Shown here: piece after piece, positions 14,348 to 25,403 of the stretch
How the letters are laid out: each line of letters opens with the position of its first letter
Position numbering within the stretch: position 1 is the first letter of the stretch
Source: Pachypanchax playfairii
Taxonomy: Eukaryota > Chordata > Actinopteri > Cyprinodontiformes > Aplocheilidae
Direction: 5' to 3'
DNA: 64,000 nt
Assembly: GCA_006937955.1 (NCBI GenBank)
Contig: SSNP01000014.1
Location: 2,025,191 to 2,089,190 of the forward strand
The notes under the pieces: generated by a model
Seen by the model: the letters and a program-made list of their open reading frames with translations, nothing else
The model's database searches: none
Told to the model about the DNA's origin: nothing
Position numbers and translations under genes: made by a program

Positions 14348-14656
14348 TAGGAGAGCAAATCTGTGCTAAACAGGTCAATCCACTCAGCAGCCAGAGGTCG
14401 GTGCTGATCCAATTAAATATTCAAAAATGCTGCAAATGTGACTGGATTATTCATGATCTGTGGAAAAGTTAAATAATGAGGAGTGTTTTTTAGGGTTTGT
14501 AGATCCTAAAAGAAATATTGTAACTATTATCTCTGGAAAATAGTGGATTTCACAATGTATTCATGTTGTAATCAGATGATAGAGTTTCACCAATCAGGAT
14601 TCAACTTTTCTAATTTTCATTGATTTTCAATGCAGAAATTTAAAACGTTTGAATAG
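14348..14656. repeat. 309-base block duplicated at 15940-16248 (left copy)
   Basis: Matches 15940-16248 base for base at a constant offset of 1592, with three substitutions (14379 T/A, 14396 G/A, 14406 G/T) and no indel. It starts exactly after the TA at 14346-14347, where the Tc1 is inserted in the other copy, and ends exactly at the N. It looks like the unoccupied allele of the insertion site. Confidence 0.93.
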
Positions 14657-14657
14657 N

Positions 14658-15574
14658 TCCATGCAGATCTCCTCTAGAGCCGTGATGTTTTGGGGCTGAC
14701 GCTGGGCAACACGGACTTTCAACTCCCTCCAGAGATTTTCTATGGGGTTGAGATCTGGAGACTGGCTAGGCCACTCCAGGACCTTGAAATGCTTCTTACG
14801 AAGCCACTCCTTCGTTGCCCGGGCGGTGTGTTTGGGATCATTGTCATGCTGAAAGACCCAGCCACGTCTCATTTTCAATGCCCTTGCTGATGGAAGGAGG
14901 TTTTCACTCAAAATCTTACGATACATGGCCCCATTCATTCTTTCCTTTACACGGATCAGTCGTCCTGGTCCCCTTGCAGAAAAACAGCCCCAAAGCATGA
15001 TGTTTCCACCCCCATGCTTTACAGTAGGTATGGTGTTCTTTGGATCCAACTCAGCATTCTTTCCCCTCCAAACACGACAAGTTGAGTTTCTACCAAAAAG
15101 TTCTATTTTGGTTTCATCTGACCATATGATGTTCTCCCAATCCTCTTCTGGATCATCCAAATGCTCTCTAGCAAACCGCAGACGGGCCTGGACGTGTCCT
15201 GGCTTCAGCAGGGGGACACGTCTGGCACTGCAGGATTTGAGTCCCTGGCGGCGTAGTGTGTTACTGATGGTAGCCTTTGTTACTTTGGTCCCAGCTCTCT
15301 GCAGGTCATTCACTAGGTCCCTCCGTGTGGTTCTGGGATTTTTGCTCACCGTTCTTGTGATCATTTTGACCCCACGGGGTGAGATCTTGCGTGGAGCCCC
15401 AGATCGAGGGAGATTATCAGTGGTCTTGTATGTCTTCCATTTTCTAATAATTGCTCCCACAGTTGATTTCTTCACACCAAGCTGCTTACCTATTGCAGAT
15501 TCAGTCTTCCCAGCCTGGTGAAGGTCTACAATTTTGTTTCTGGTGTCCTTTGACAGCTCTTTGGTCTTGGCCAT
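14658..15574 (-). CDS. Tc1-like transposase, 3' end missing at an assembly gap
   Basis: Reads from the ATG at 15574 to residue 306 of the 340-residue transposase, where it meets the N at 14657; residues 307-340 and the stop are absent. D153, D244 and E279 are all retained. It is identical to the copy at 60.5 kb except Q31 for R and R167 for C. Any reading continuing left of 14657 runs into the flanking empty-site sequence and is not protein. Confidence 0.9.
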
Positions 15575-15937
15575 AGTGGAGTTTGGAGCGTGACTGTTTG
15601 AGGTTGTGGACAGGTGTCTTTTATACTGATAACGAGTTCACACAGGTGCCATTAATACAGGTAACGAGTGGAGGACTGAGGAGCCTCTTAAAGAAGTTAC
15701 AGGTCTGTGAAAGCCAGAAATCTTACTTGTTTGTAGGTGACCAAATACTTATTTTCCACCATAATTTGCAAATAAATTCTTTAAAAATCAGACAATGTGA
15801 TTTTCTGAATTTTTTTTTCTCATTTTGTCTCTCATAGTTGAGGTATACCTATGATGAAAATTACAGGCCTCTCTGATCTTTTTAAGTGGGAGAACTTACA
15901 CAATTGGTGGCTGACTAAATACTTTTTTGCCCCACTG
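14658..15937 (-). mobile_element. Tc1-like transposon, same family, truncated at an assembly join
   Basis: The right end is authentic: ...GCCCCACTG followed by TA (15938-15939), with the same ~200-bp inverted repeat as the 60-kb copy. The left end stops abruptly at the N at 14657, inside the transposase gene, about 323 bases short of the other terminus. Over the shared 1280 bases it differs from the 60-kb copy at only a handful of positions that I noticed. The truncation coincides with a single-N join and duplicated flanks, so it looks like an assembly effect rather than a biological deletion. Confidence 0.9.
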
Positions 15938-15939
15938 TA

Positions 15940-16248
15940 TAGGAGAGCAAATCTGTGCTAAACAGGTCAAACCACTCAGCAGCCAGAAGTCGGTGCTTAT
16001 CCAATTAAATATTCAAAAATGCTGCAAATGTGACTGGATTATTCATGATCTGTGGAAAAGTTAAATAATGAGGAGTGTTTTTTAGGGTTTGTAGATCCTA
16101 AAAGAAATATTGTAACTATTATCTCTGGAAAATAGTGGATTTCACAATGTATTCATGTTGTAATCAGATGATAGAGTTTCACCAATCAGGATTCAACTTT
16201 TCTAATTTTCATTGATTTTCAATGCAGAAATTTAAAACGTTTGAATAG
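15940..16248. repeat. 309-base block duplicated at 14348-14656 (right copy, flank of Tc1)
   Basis: Follows the Tc1 terminus and its TA directly. Beyond 16248 the sequence continues as unique DNA, so this is the genuine right flank of the insertion. Confidence 0.93.
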
Positions 16249-17714
16249 TCACAGAAAACTGGATCAACTTTGAGCAACTTTAAGAATGTTTTTCTTAGAC
16301 TGAGTTTTTAATTTAACACTTCCTGTTCTCCCACAATCCAGGCTCGCTGCAGGACTGACCCAAAAACCGGCACGCTGACCCACATTTTGGGAATTAGGTC
16401 AGAAAACGCTTCTGTGTTGCTCAGAAAGCATCGGAGGATGATCTGTCAGAGCCGAATAAAGAATTGCATAATTCTGACACAGATACTGGGCAAAAAAAAG
16501 TTACATTCGAAATCTCATTAATTACCGTCTCAGCTATAATTTAAACTGTAAGCAAAGATAAAAACACAAAACATCTGTAAAACAAACCATTAAATCATAA
16601 AATCCTTTTTTCAGGACATAGAAAATTCCACAGTTAAACATTAATTTGTCTGTCACATTGGTTGGGACAGTTTGGATGGAAATTTTTCTTAATTGTACAA
16701 AAAACACATGAGAGTGGGTCGACACTTTAAAATCCACGTAGTTATTTCCCAAGTGTGACATGTTCAGACTCAGAATCAGATAGCACTTTCCTGTGTCTAA
16801 GTCAGCTTCTAATAGACACCCAATTTCATGGAAATTAAAAGGATTGCTTCCTTTTGAAATGTAAATTAGATTATGCAGATTTGGGATGAATCAGAATCTG
16901 CCTCCCTGGATGATAAAAAGCGAAAAAACCTTCTTAAGACTATGTACGTCTGCGCCAGTCGCAGACTCCAGACTCATTAAGAATCGGACATAACTCCAAA
17001 ACAGCTTTTTCTTTTTCAGAAAGAAAGCAGCAACACAGTTATTGCTCACCAAAACAAGTGATTTCAAATCTTGTTCCATCTTTTTCTCAGCTGACAGGAA
17101 AATTCTCATAACTCTGAGATTTTACATTTTAAACTCGATCATGATCCTTATATTGTCAAACTGTTTTTCTTTGTTAAATATGCACAAATAAGCTTTTTAA
17201 AAAAATGCGTGAAGTGTACACTGAAAGTTTAAACTTTCTCTCAAAGGCCACACCCTGTCTCCACACCTGTTGGTGTTTTAACTGTTAATTATTTCCTCCC
17301 ATCTGGATGGGATGTGTCATCAACTTCTACCAGATGCCTTTTTCCTTATAAACAGTTTTAAAAATGCAACAAAACCACAAATTTATACAACTGGAAGGTG
17401 AAAAAATCATTGTTTCATTAAATAGTTTAATTTGCAAACAGGCCAACAGTGATTTCCCATGAAAAACACGTATTATTCTGCAGATGTTGTCCAGGTGTTT
17501 TGTGCTCGTTTTATAAAAATCAACCCAGAGTCCCTAAAAAAGGTGTTCATCCTGTTCACCTTAAGCTTCCAAAAAAACAATCATCTTCAAAAATACCTTT
17601 TTAGAAAATATTTAAAACACCAGATCTCACAGATCTTGCATTGCAAGGTGGATTTTTGCCACATTTGGAGTTTTCCAACCCAAAGAAAATAAATGACCTT
17701 GTACTGCTTCAACT
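16249..17714. other. Intergenic or intronic DNA without recognised genes
   Basis: No gene or clear repeat seen. Short open frames here are AT-rich and lack splice context. Confidence 0.4.
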
Positions 17715-18110
17715 AAACTGTTTGACTCAGTCAAAAAATTTTTGGACCAATCACGCGTTTGTATTGTGCTTTGGGGCGGGAGTTCAGGTATGATTGGCAG
17801 CAAGTGCCCATGCAAAACAAACATGGCTGCACTGGTGGCTATTGAATCTGTTTTAGGACTACAGACGATTTCATGGTTGAAAAATGAGCAAAGGTAAGAA
17901 CATTGTGCATTTCTTGATGTTAAAGAGGTGCTTTGCTTTTCTCCCGACTAGATTTGCAAGAGCTTGATCTACTGTGATTGGCTAAAGACAAATCATGGTA
18001 GGTGGACACTTGTTGGCATCCTCCAATCAGCTCAAAGTATACCAGATGGCCCGCCTTTTGTCAGACGGAGCAATCCCAGATCTGTGTAGCACCAACTTCA
18101 CAAGGGGTAC
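17715..18110 (+). pseudogene. Decayed RecQ-helicase-like repeat fragment
   Basis: An ATG at 17823 opens MAALVAIESVLGLQTISWLK then NEQR, followed by a GTAAGA donor-like site at 17894. Later, around 17934-17990, a broken frame reads FSPTRFARA then STVIG, comparable to the helicase P-loop segment 'LPTGFGKSLIY'. CGCCTTTTGTCAGACGGAG and ATCCCAGATCTGTG further on match my memory of a repeated RecQ-like sequence in fish genomes, also preceded by ATGGCTGCA. Frames are interrupted, so this is a relic. The family call is from memory. Confidence 0.35.
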
Positions 18111-20699
18111 ACATACGTAAATCTGTAAGAGACAGGTTAGATCTCACTCTCTCCGCATCGTAAATTACTTCATCTAAAGACAAAATTATTATAAACACAG
18201 AGATACTAAGATCAGACTAAAATGTATTTTATAAATTCCGAGTTTATATTTTGTTTTCTGTAGAAGCAAAACATATCATCTGCCTTGTCTTCTCATCAGG
18301 ATGATTATATCCTCTCTGAAGTTTCATTTCCTTTTAGAAATCCATGACTGTTTTCTACTGAATCTCTTGCTGAAGTACAAGGTGTCGTCAAAATAATCAA
18401 ACTTCCATCTACAGTATGACGCTTGATATTCTAGTCAGGCTCGTCTATTTGTTTCCAGTCAGCTGAAAGTCTCCACACATTGATATGATTTCCAAACCAG
18501 ACAATTCAAAGCCGTCTGCTTGAATCCATTTGCTGGAATATTTTATTTTTACAAGATTTACAGCCGCCCTCCCTCAGCATGACTCAACATGTGACACATC
18601 CAACTCATGGTGCGTTTATAAACAAAACAATTGATCCTATCTCTGATTTCATAAGATTTTTATCATTTGAAAAAGAGAGAACATTTTTAAATAAGACTAA
18701 CACTCAAGATTAATCACAAGCTCTAATGACCTTGGATTTGCAGACGTCTTGGACTAGAGGTCTGGTTCTTACCCAGAGACGCCCTCCAGGGATCGTCACA
18801 CCTCTGCAGTAAATTAAACACCTTTCCTCTTCTTGTCAAAACACAAGTATCGATGTCAAAAATGTAGTCAGCAGCATTCAGGGCTTCTCGGAAAATGGGT
18901 CAGGTAAAATTTCTCACTTTACTAATGAAGTCCCTTTGCTCTGAGCATCACACCTGCGCTTTCAATTACTGTAGTGAAACAGGAGAGGAAATCCCAGCAG
19001 CGCTGGTCGGGCCAGCAGACTGCTGCCGAAGCAGCAGTGTTGTGTTTGGACTCCACATTATGAACAATTCTAATCTATTAGCTCTAAATGAGCTGAGTCC
19101 CAGGACAGAGCACATTTATATGAAGAATACTTCCAGAATCTTTTCTGTATTCTGTTGGAAATGAATGTATTTATGTATGGATATTGTTCCTTGTTTGGTT
19201 TATTGACTATTTTAGCGTGTAAATAATGTTGCAACACGTTTTGCTTTGAGTTTTGCATGATGCTGTTTTTTGAAATGGTAAATTTAGCTCTTCTTTGTCT
19301 CAAAATTTTTTCTATGTTCGTTTTAATCCTATGCATTTGGGGGAAAAGATCAAAGCTGCTTTGCAGAGACAGCGTGTTCACATTATTGGTCAGTGTCATG
19401 CACGGCAGACTGTCGTTGACGGGATGTCAGACTTATTATTTCGACTAGAGATGTAAACATACGCGAGATTAATTCACCGTTTGCAGGTCTGGTTCAGATA
19501 CTGAGTGATTGATCTGATTTATGCACAACATGGCAGCAGATTTTCAAGTAACAAGCTCCTCTGGATGGTTCAGTTTGTTCAACAAATTTGATCTTATTGA
19601 GCTCAGTGTTTATTTGGTTCCTCCCAGACCTCTCATTTGGTTCTGCTCTGGCTCTGTTATCTCTGGACTAGGACTGTTTCTGAAAGAACACGGGCCCATC
19701 AAAACCCACAGGGAGAGGATGAAGGATCAGATGCTTTGCCAAAACTTGCGGTCAGCCAAGATTATCTGATTGTGTCGGAGCTTTACTGATTTAGTGAAAC
19801 TCTCAGAGAGAGACTGACTCACAGGCTGATCAAAGTCACATGAAAAGAAACAAAGCCAGGCTTGATTGACAAAGGGTTTTATTTCTAAGGGGAAAATGGT
19901 CAGAGAAGAGTTAATTGTACTGAGCTATTAATAACTCTGTTTAAAAATGTCTTTTCAACTAACTTTGTTTTATTTAAATTCAGATATACTCTATTAAAAG
20001 TAACAAATAATAGAAATAATTATTATTATTGTTTTTGCATTTTCATTTTAAGAAATTTTAGCCACCAAAAAATGTAAAATGTTCTGTCCAGGTAGTTTTT
20101 GGTGTGAGTAAATACATCAATAACTAAATAAATCAAGCAGAAAGGCGATAAATACATAGTATGTCAGACGTGGCAGGTCTCTTTTTGTCATACTGTCGAG
20201 CAGCAGGGTGGTAAATGGACCCAGATGCAGGCGGGACACAGAGACTCAAAGGTTATAAAATAAAGTGCTGGTGTGGCAGCAAAACAAATAAACTCCCAGG
20301 ACACTGGCTCAACAAGACAAACACAAGAAACATCAAGAATATGTCGACGGGGTGCGTGACAGCTGTAAGAACTGATAAATGAGTTAAAGAAGCAATGAAG
20401 TATTTCTGCAGGACGAGATGTTCACTGAACAAGGAGCAGGAAGGTACAAGAACTAATCAGAAGGATGTGGTAGAATGAGTAAGAAGAACAGAAGAGCAGA
20501 AGAAAATATGAAAAAACAAATAACACATCGAATAATTCAACAGAAAAACAGAAATTATAAGACAAAAAGCTGTGAACAGAACTGGGATTACATGAACACA
20601 CACGAGGGAAAGACTATGACAAAACAACAAAAACCCCAAACTAAACTAGAAATATAAGCCATAAAAACATCAAAGTTCTTGACAGCATTGACAAATAGA
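18111..20699. other. Intergenic or intronic DNA without recognised genes
   Basis: No recognised exon. 20160-20350 contains wording seen in common fish repeats (AGGGTGGTAAATGGACCCAG, GATGCAGGCGGGACACAGAG) and is probably a repeat fragment, but I cannot place its borders. Confidence 0.4.
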
Positions 20700-21332
20700 C
20701 AGTGTTTGGAATAACACCATTTAAACTAACAGGGTTGTATTTTTAGTAACAGAATAATCGAATTAATTACAATTTCCAACGTTACAACGCCGTTATTGTG
20801 AGTGAACGTAAATATCCGTTACCATAAATTGGTTAATTAAACAGACAGAAACACAGTTGTAGGAATGCTGGGTGGGTTACAAGATAAGCAATTACGATTG
20901 GCTAAGGAAGAGTCACATGTTTCATGGTAGCCAATCAGAGAAAGGACACTTGCGTACCTCCTCGCAATCTTTATAACAGATTTGGTGAATCAGAAGCAAA
21001 TGGTGAGTTTTTTTTTCAAGTTGGAGATATATTTTTAAATATATTACTTGAAGTGTAGGACAACGATTTGGCTGTCTGTTTGTTTGCAATAAATATAGAA
21101 AGTTATTTACAATTACTTGTCTGTTTTATTCATTTCCACTGACTTGTGAAACCTAAAATAATCCAAATCCTATTATGTATTGTTACTTTTTTTTAGTAAC
21201 GCAGTCAGTTACTTTCTCAAGTAACTAGTGACTTTTTTGTCGGGTAATTCGGTTACTAACTCAATTACTTTTTGGAATAAGCAGTGAGTAACTATAACTA
21301 ATTACTTTTTTAAAGTAACTTTCCCAACACTG
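20700..21332. mobile_element. Non-autonomous hAT-type element with 8-bp target duplication
   Basis: The left end CAGTGTTTGGAATAAC (20700) and the complement of the right end, CAGTGTTGGGAAAGTT (ending 21332), are imperfect inverted repeats. They are flanked by CAAATAGA (20692-20699) and CAAACAGA (21333-21340), an 8-base direct repeat with one mismatch, typical of hAT insertion. The body is non-coding and its right half repeats AGTTACTTT/GTAACT-type words many times, as in known fish 'CAGTGTTGGG' elements. Confidence 0.75.
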
Positions 21333-21340
21333 CAAACAGA

Positions 21341-22895
21341 AGTGTTAAAACTAACTAGCAACAAATACATACATGCACATGCTACAAATGCAACAACAAA
21401 TAGTCACGAACACATGCTGAAAAAAGTGATCGTAAACATCACATTTTACTGATTATTACCAAAAAGTAGCTGTTCATAGCCAGACTTGTAAATGAGATCA
21501 TTATAGATATTTTTGTGGGCCATCATGGGGAGTTTAAGCACTTGTCCAAGTACCAAAGTTTCTAACGAAGCCTATTCTTTAAACTTACCCATCTAGATTT
21601 TGTCCAGCTGTGTTACAGTCTTTATTATTTTTAATCAGCTTCAATCTTATTGACCCTTCATTGAATTAAGTGGCAATTTCAAGCCATGAGAACGTTGCGT
21701 TCTCTCCTAATTCGAGCATGCAGTTCTATGAATAACAATGCTGTAACTCCCTTCTTCCTCTCCATCCTCATTTACTCAACTTTCTTTTTGTTTTCTCCCA
21801 GCTGTTTGCTCTCGTACAGTTTCCTTGCTTGTCTCCATTTGTCCTGTACATATTTTATGTAAATCTCTGTCTACATGTCAGGAAAGCAAACACTGTTTTT
21901 ATCATCCAACCTTTGGATGATTAGAATATCCTTTCCATGCCATCCTGCCAATTAAGACATGCCATCGGAAGATGTATGTGCAGACAGCAGCTGTCTGATT
22001 TAGATGTATCAGGGCTATTAAAACACTTCTCATGAACAGCCCTGTCGTTCAGTGCGATTGCTGTATTAATCTCCTCTCTGCACAGAAGTCAAGACATCTC
22101 CCAGAGAGATTAGGTTCCCAAGAGCGACTGTGTTGGAATATTACAGACTGAGCATTGTAATCATGCAGATTGTTCACGTGGTGCTTTGTATCAATGACAC
22201 CCAGATGCCGTTACTTAAGGTATTGTTTTTTTTTTTCCTTTTCTGAAGGTGACATTAAACAAATGTTATGCTGAAGAGACTCTGCCGCTCCCGTCTGTTC
22301 AGTTTATTATGAGTCAGTGTGAAACTGACTGTTCAGCAGGTCCAAATTTAAGAGCGTCAGACTCATTTGTCATTAGACCAAAACCAATCTGAAACGAAAT
22401 TATGACAAAATAACTGTACAACACATTTCTAAAAGTCTTTTTAGGAGGAATGGGGACTGAAGATGAGATGTCATATCAGGGTTGCAAAATATAGATTGAA
22501 CAGGCCTGTTTACTCTTCACTATGGAGCCCTGCACTGCACTAATTTAATCAAAAACTGTCCGTCAAAATTTCTGTTTTCCTCCCTAACTGTGTGGCTTCC
22601 TGCTAAACAACAAATGGGAGGTCATTGCCGCGTCTCACATTCCATCTGTCATGTGAACAGCAAGGCCTGATTTGCTGCCACCCCGGCCTTGATTGGTTAA
22701 AAATAATCCTTCACACCGACTGGTTTGCAATTATTTTATAGGAACATTGTAAATTGATGCTCCTGGTGATTCACAAGTTTTTCAAATTCTCATATTAACA
22801 GAATTCAGTATCTCGGGAATTTTCTTGGACAGGATTAGTGCAATCGCATTTTATTTGGAATTCCAGAAATGATGCAACAACACCATGAATTTGAA
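21341..22895. other. Gene-free stretch; possible conserved non-coding segments
   Basis: 21940-22220 and 22600-22740 are low in homopolymers, balanced in composition and contain homeobox-like words (TTAATC, GCAATTA). They look like enhancer-type conserved sequence, but this is impression only. Confidence 0.3.
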
Positions 22896-23075
22896 TCACA
22901 TGTTTGGTGGTGAGAAATTACACACATCTACCTGACAGTAGCGAGGCTGCCAGGCACATCGAATCTTCTGACCAACAGGCAAAGGCAGGTGAAGTGTCTT
23001 GTCCAAGGACACAACAGCAAAATGATCCTTCCAAACAGAGCAGGGATTTGAACCCTTGGTTACGTGATGTTTGGT
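22896..23075 (-). repeat. SINE-like fragment with a B-box-type motif
   Basis: Contains GTCTTGTCCAAGGACACAAC followed by GGGATTTGAACCC, whose complement GGGTTCAAATCC resembles a Pol III B box. This combination is common in dispersed fish repeats. No A box is clear. It abuts the MITE at 23088. Confidence 0.45.
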
Positions 23076-23087
23076 CAAACTTTTTAA

Positions 23088-23594
23088 ACCTATAGTGCGT
23101 AACTTCTGTCGGCCCCTAGTGGAATTTTGCGTTATTACAACAATGAAGCTGGCGCTTCCATATGACGTACGCCCACCTGCCCCACCCCCCTTCCCCCAAC
23201 CGCTATCCCTCTGCCGCTGTGATTCGCGATTCCACAACATTTTTATTCTGTTTGAATAAGGATGTTGAAAAAAGATGGACTCTTCAGAAGAACTTCCAGA
23301 TAAGTGTGTCTCGGCCGTTTCTTTGGCTTCTCCGCCATGTCGCTTTCCCGTTCTGCCTGCACTCTGCCTCCTGCTACGAGACTCTCCGCTCGTCCTCCCC
23401 CTCCCTTCTTGTTGTGACGTAAAAGACGTAATTTCCTGCGCCGGACGACACGCAAAGTAAAAATGATATATATTGAAAAATACCGTGAGATGTTTGAGGA
23501 GCCGATCGGCTTAATCTGCATTGTGTCATCTCCTCTAATAGTGGCTTGGCTGAAACGGACATTCACGGACATGTAAAAGTTACACACTATAGCT
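23088..23594. mobile_element. MITE with CTATAGTGYGTAACTT termini and TTAA borders
   Basis: The left end ACCTATAGTGCGTAACTT and the complement of the right end, AGCTATAGTGTGTAACTT, are inverted repeats. TTAA occurs on both sides (23084-23087 and 23595-23598), as for piggyBac-type insertion. The 507-base body is GC-richer than its surroundings and has overlapping short open frames but no transposase-like sequence. Confidence 0.7.
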
Positions 23595-24628
23595 TTAAGT
23601 GTGAAAGATGGAAAACGATCATCCAGGTTTTGACAATGCCGACACATGGTGAGCATATGTGACTGCGCATCTTTTAAAGAAACACTGATGCAGCTTTTTG
23701 CATTGATTTTAAAGAAATACCACATTCCACTCACAAGGCGACATCTCTTCTTTTCAGCAGGGAGATGCTAAACCTGATTCTGCAGGAGTCACACCAGCAG
23801 AGTTTCATCCACGGTGTGTGTGTGAAAATACTGTCAAATAACAGAAAAAGACATTTTATTGTTGTTAATATTGTTACGTGTATATTCACTACAACAACAA
23901 GTGGGAACACATTCATTACATGTGCTGGCATTTCATTTTTTAGGCTGATTTATCTTTATTTAGGGAAAACCCCATCCAGCTGAAGCGGCATATAAACAAT
24001 GATTCATTTCAATTGGAAAGATGCATCTTTTTTGCCTGTGACAGGTTCGTTATCTTAAATAAAAATCTTCAAAGTCAAAGAAAAAAAAAAAAAGCAAAAA
24101 CAGACTTGTCTTTGTTCAAAATTGATCATTAAGCCAGATTGAAACCTGCTGTGCGTCAACGTGGACACACAGAAGAGATTCTGCTTCTGCGTTTAAAACC
24201 AAAACAATCTTTTCTCCACAAACTAAAAAGACAAACCGAATGACGCAGTTAGAAGAAAGTGCCTGTCACCACTCAGGAAATCCTTCTTCTGTCAGCTGTC
24301 TGACTGAGCAGCAAACACAGCAGAACATCACGTCTGATCAATAACCTACCAGCCATGATTTCATTTACTTCACTTTGAAGTGACAGAGAATCTCAGCGAT
24401 CAGCTCTTCAAGCTGTTATCTTCTGATAACAAACATTAGTAAGTGGCATCATATCCAACACCTGAGCTTCATTTAATTTATCCTTTGGATGTTGCAGATA
24501 AATCTTTGATAATCATATAACTTTGAACCAAAATTAGGGAAGGATTTTAGCACTATAATTATTTCACTGTATATTAAAACAAGATAAAATCCTTTTATCT
24601 GAGGGAACTTTATTAAAGCGTTTAGGGC

Positions 24629-24963
24629 TCTGTGTGTGTGTGTGTGTGTGTGTGTGGGTTTGTATTTCTGACCTCCTGGGGACCCGTTTCCTGACTTTTA
24701 CTATCTTTCTGGGGTCCGAGGGTTCTTGTGGGGACCGAAGCCTGGTCCCCATGAGGGGGACTCCCCTTTTTAGGGTTAGGGGTTAGGTTTATAGGTATGG
24801 TGTGAATAGAGTTTTAGTTAGTCTTAGGGTTAGTTATAGATTAGTAATGGTTAAGGTTAGGAAAAGGGTTTGGGTTAGGTATAAATCTAGTTACTAAAAT
24901 CAATGGAAGTCAATGGACGGTCCCCATAAGGATAACAAAACACACTTGTGGGTGTGTGTGGGT

Positions 24964-25033
<70 letters not shown>

Positions 25034-25323
25034 TTGTATTTCTGACCTCCTGGGGACCCGTTTCCTGACTTTTACTATCTTTCTGGGGTCCGAGGGTTCT
25101 TGTGGGGACCGAAGCCTGGTCCCCATGAGGGGGACTCCCCTTTTTAGGGTTAGGGGTTAGGTTTATAGGTATGGTGTGAATAGAGTTTTAGTTAGTCTTA
25201 GGGTTAGTTATAGATTAGTAATGGTTAAGGTTAGGAAAAGGGTTTGGGTTAGGTATAAATCTAGTTACTAAAATCAATGGAAGTCAATGGACGGTCCCCA
25301 TAAGGATAACAAAACACACTTGT

Positions 25324-25386
<63 letters not shown>

Positions 25387-25403
25387 GGTGTGTGTGTGTG
25401 TGT
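24629..25403. repeat. Tandemly duplicated ~295-base unit separated by (TG)n microsatellites
   Basis: (TG)n tracts at about 24629-24656, 24950-25030 and 25324-25403 bracket two copies of a unit (24656-24950 and 25030-25325) that I read as identical. The unit begins GGGTTTGTATTTCTGACCTC, contains telomere-like words (TTAGGGTTAGGGGTTAGG), and ends CAAAACACACTTGTGGG. Similar TG-linked units are dispersed in many fish genomes. Open frames through the TG tracts are artefacts. Confidence 0.9.

Noticed and set aside
14925..15521. 198-codon open frame on the plus strand, and its mirror at 60590-61186 on the minus strand
   Set aside because: It is the antisense of the Tc1 transposase and appears identically in both copies; the transposase frame explains the sequence.
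20475..20657. Lys/Gln-rich 60-codon open frames on both strands
   Set aside because: A-rich composition explains them; no homology or splice context.
23243..23734. 163-codon minus-strand frame across the TTAA-flanked MITE
   Set aside because: Spans the element border into unrelated DNA and has no transposase-like motif.
24948..25160. Open frames running through the TG arrays (poly Cys-Val or Thr-His readings)
   Set aside because: Dinucleotide repeats have no stops in these frames; there is no coding signal.
24629..25403. Repeat-spacer pattern considered as a CRISPR-like or satellite array
   Set aside because: Only two long units separated by microsatellites in a vertebrate genome; no short regular repeats with unique spacers.
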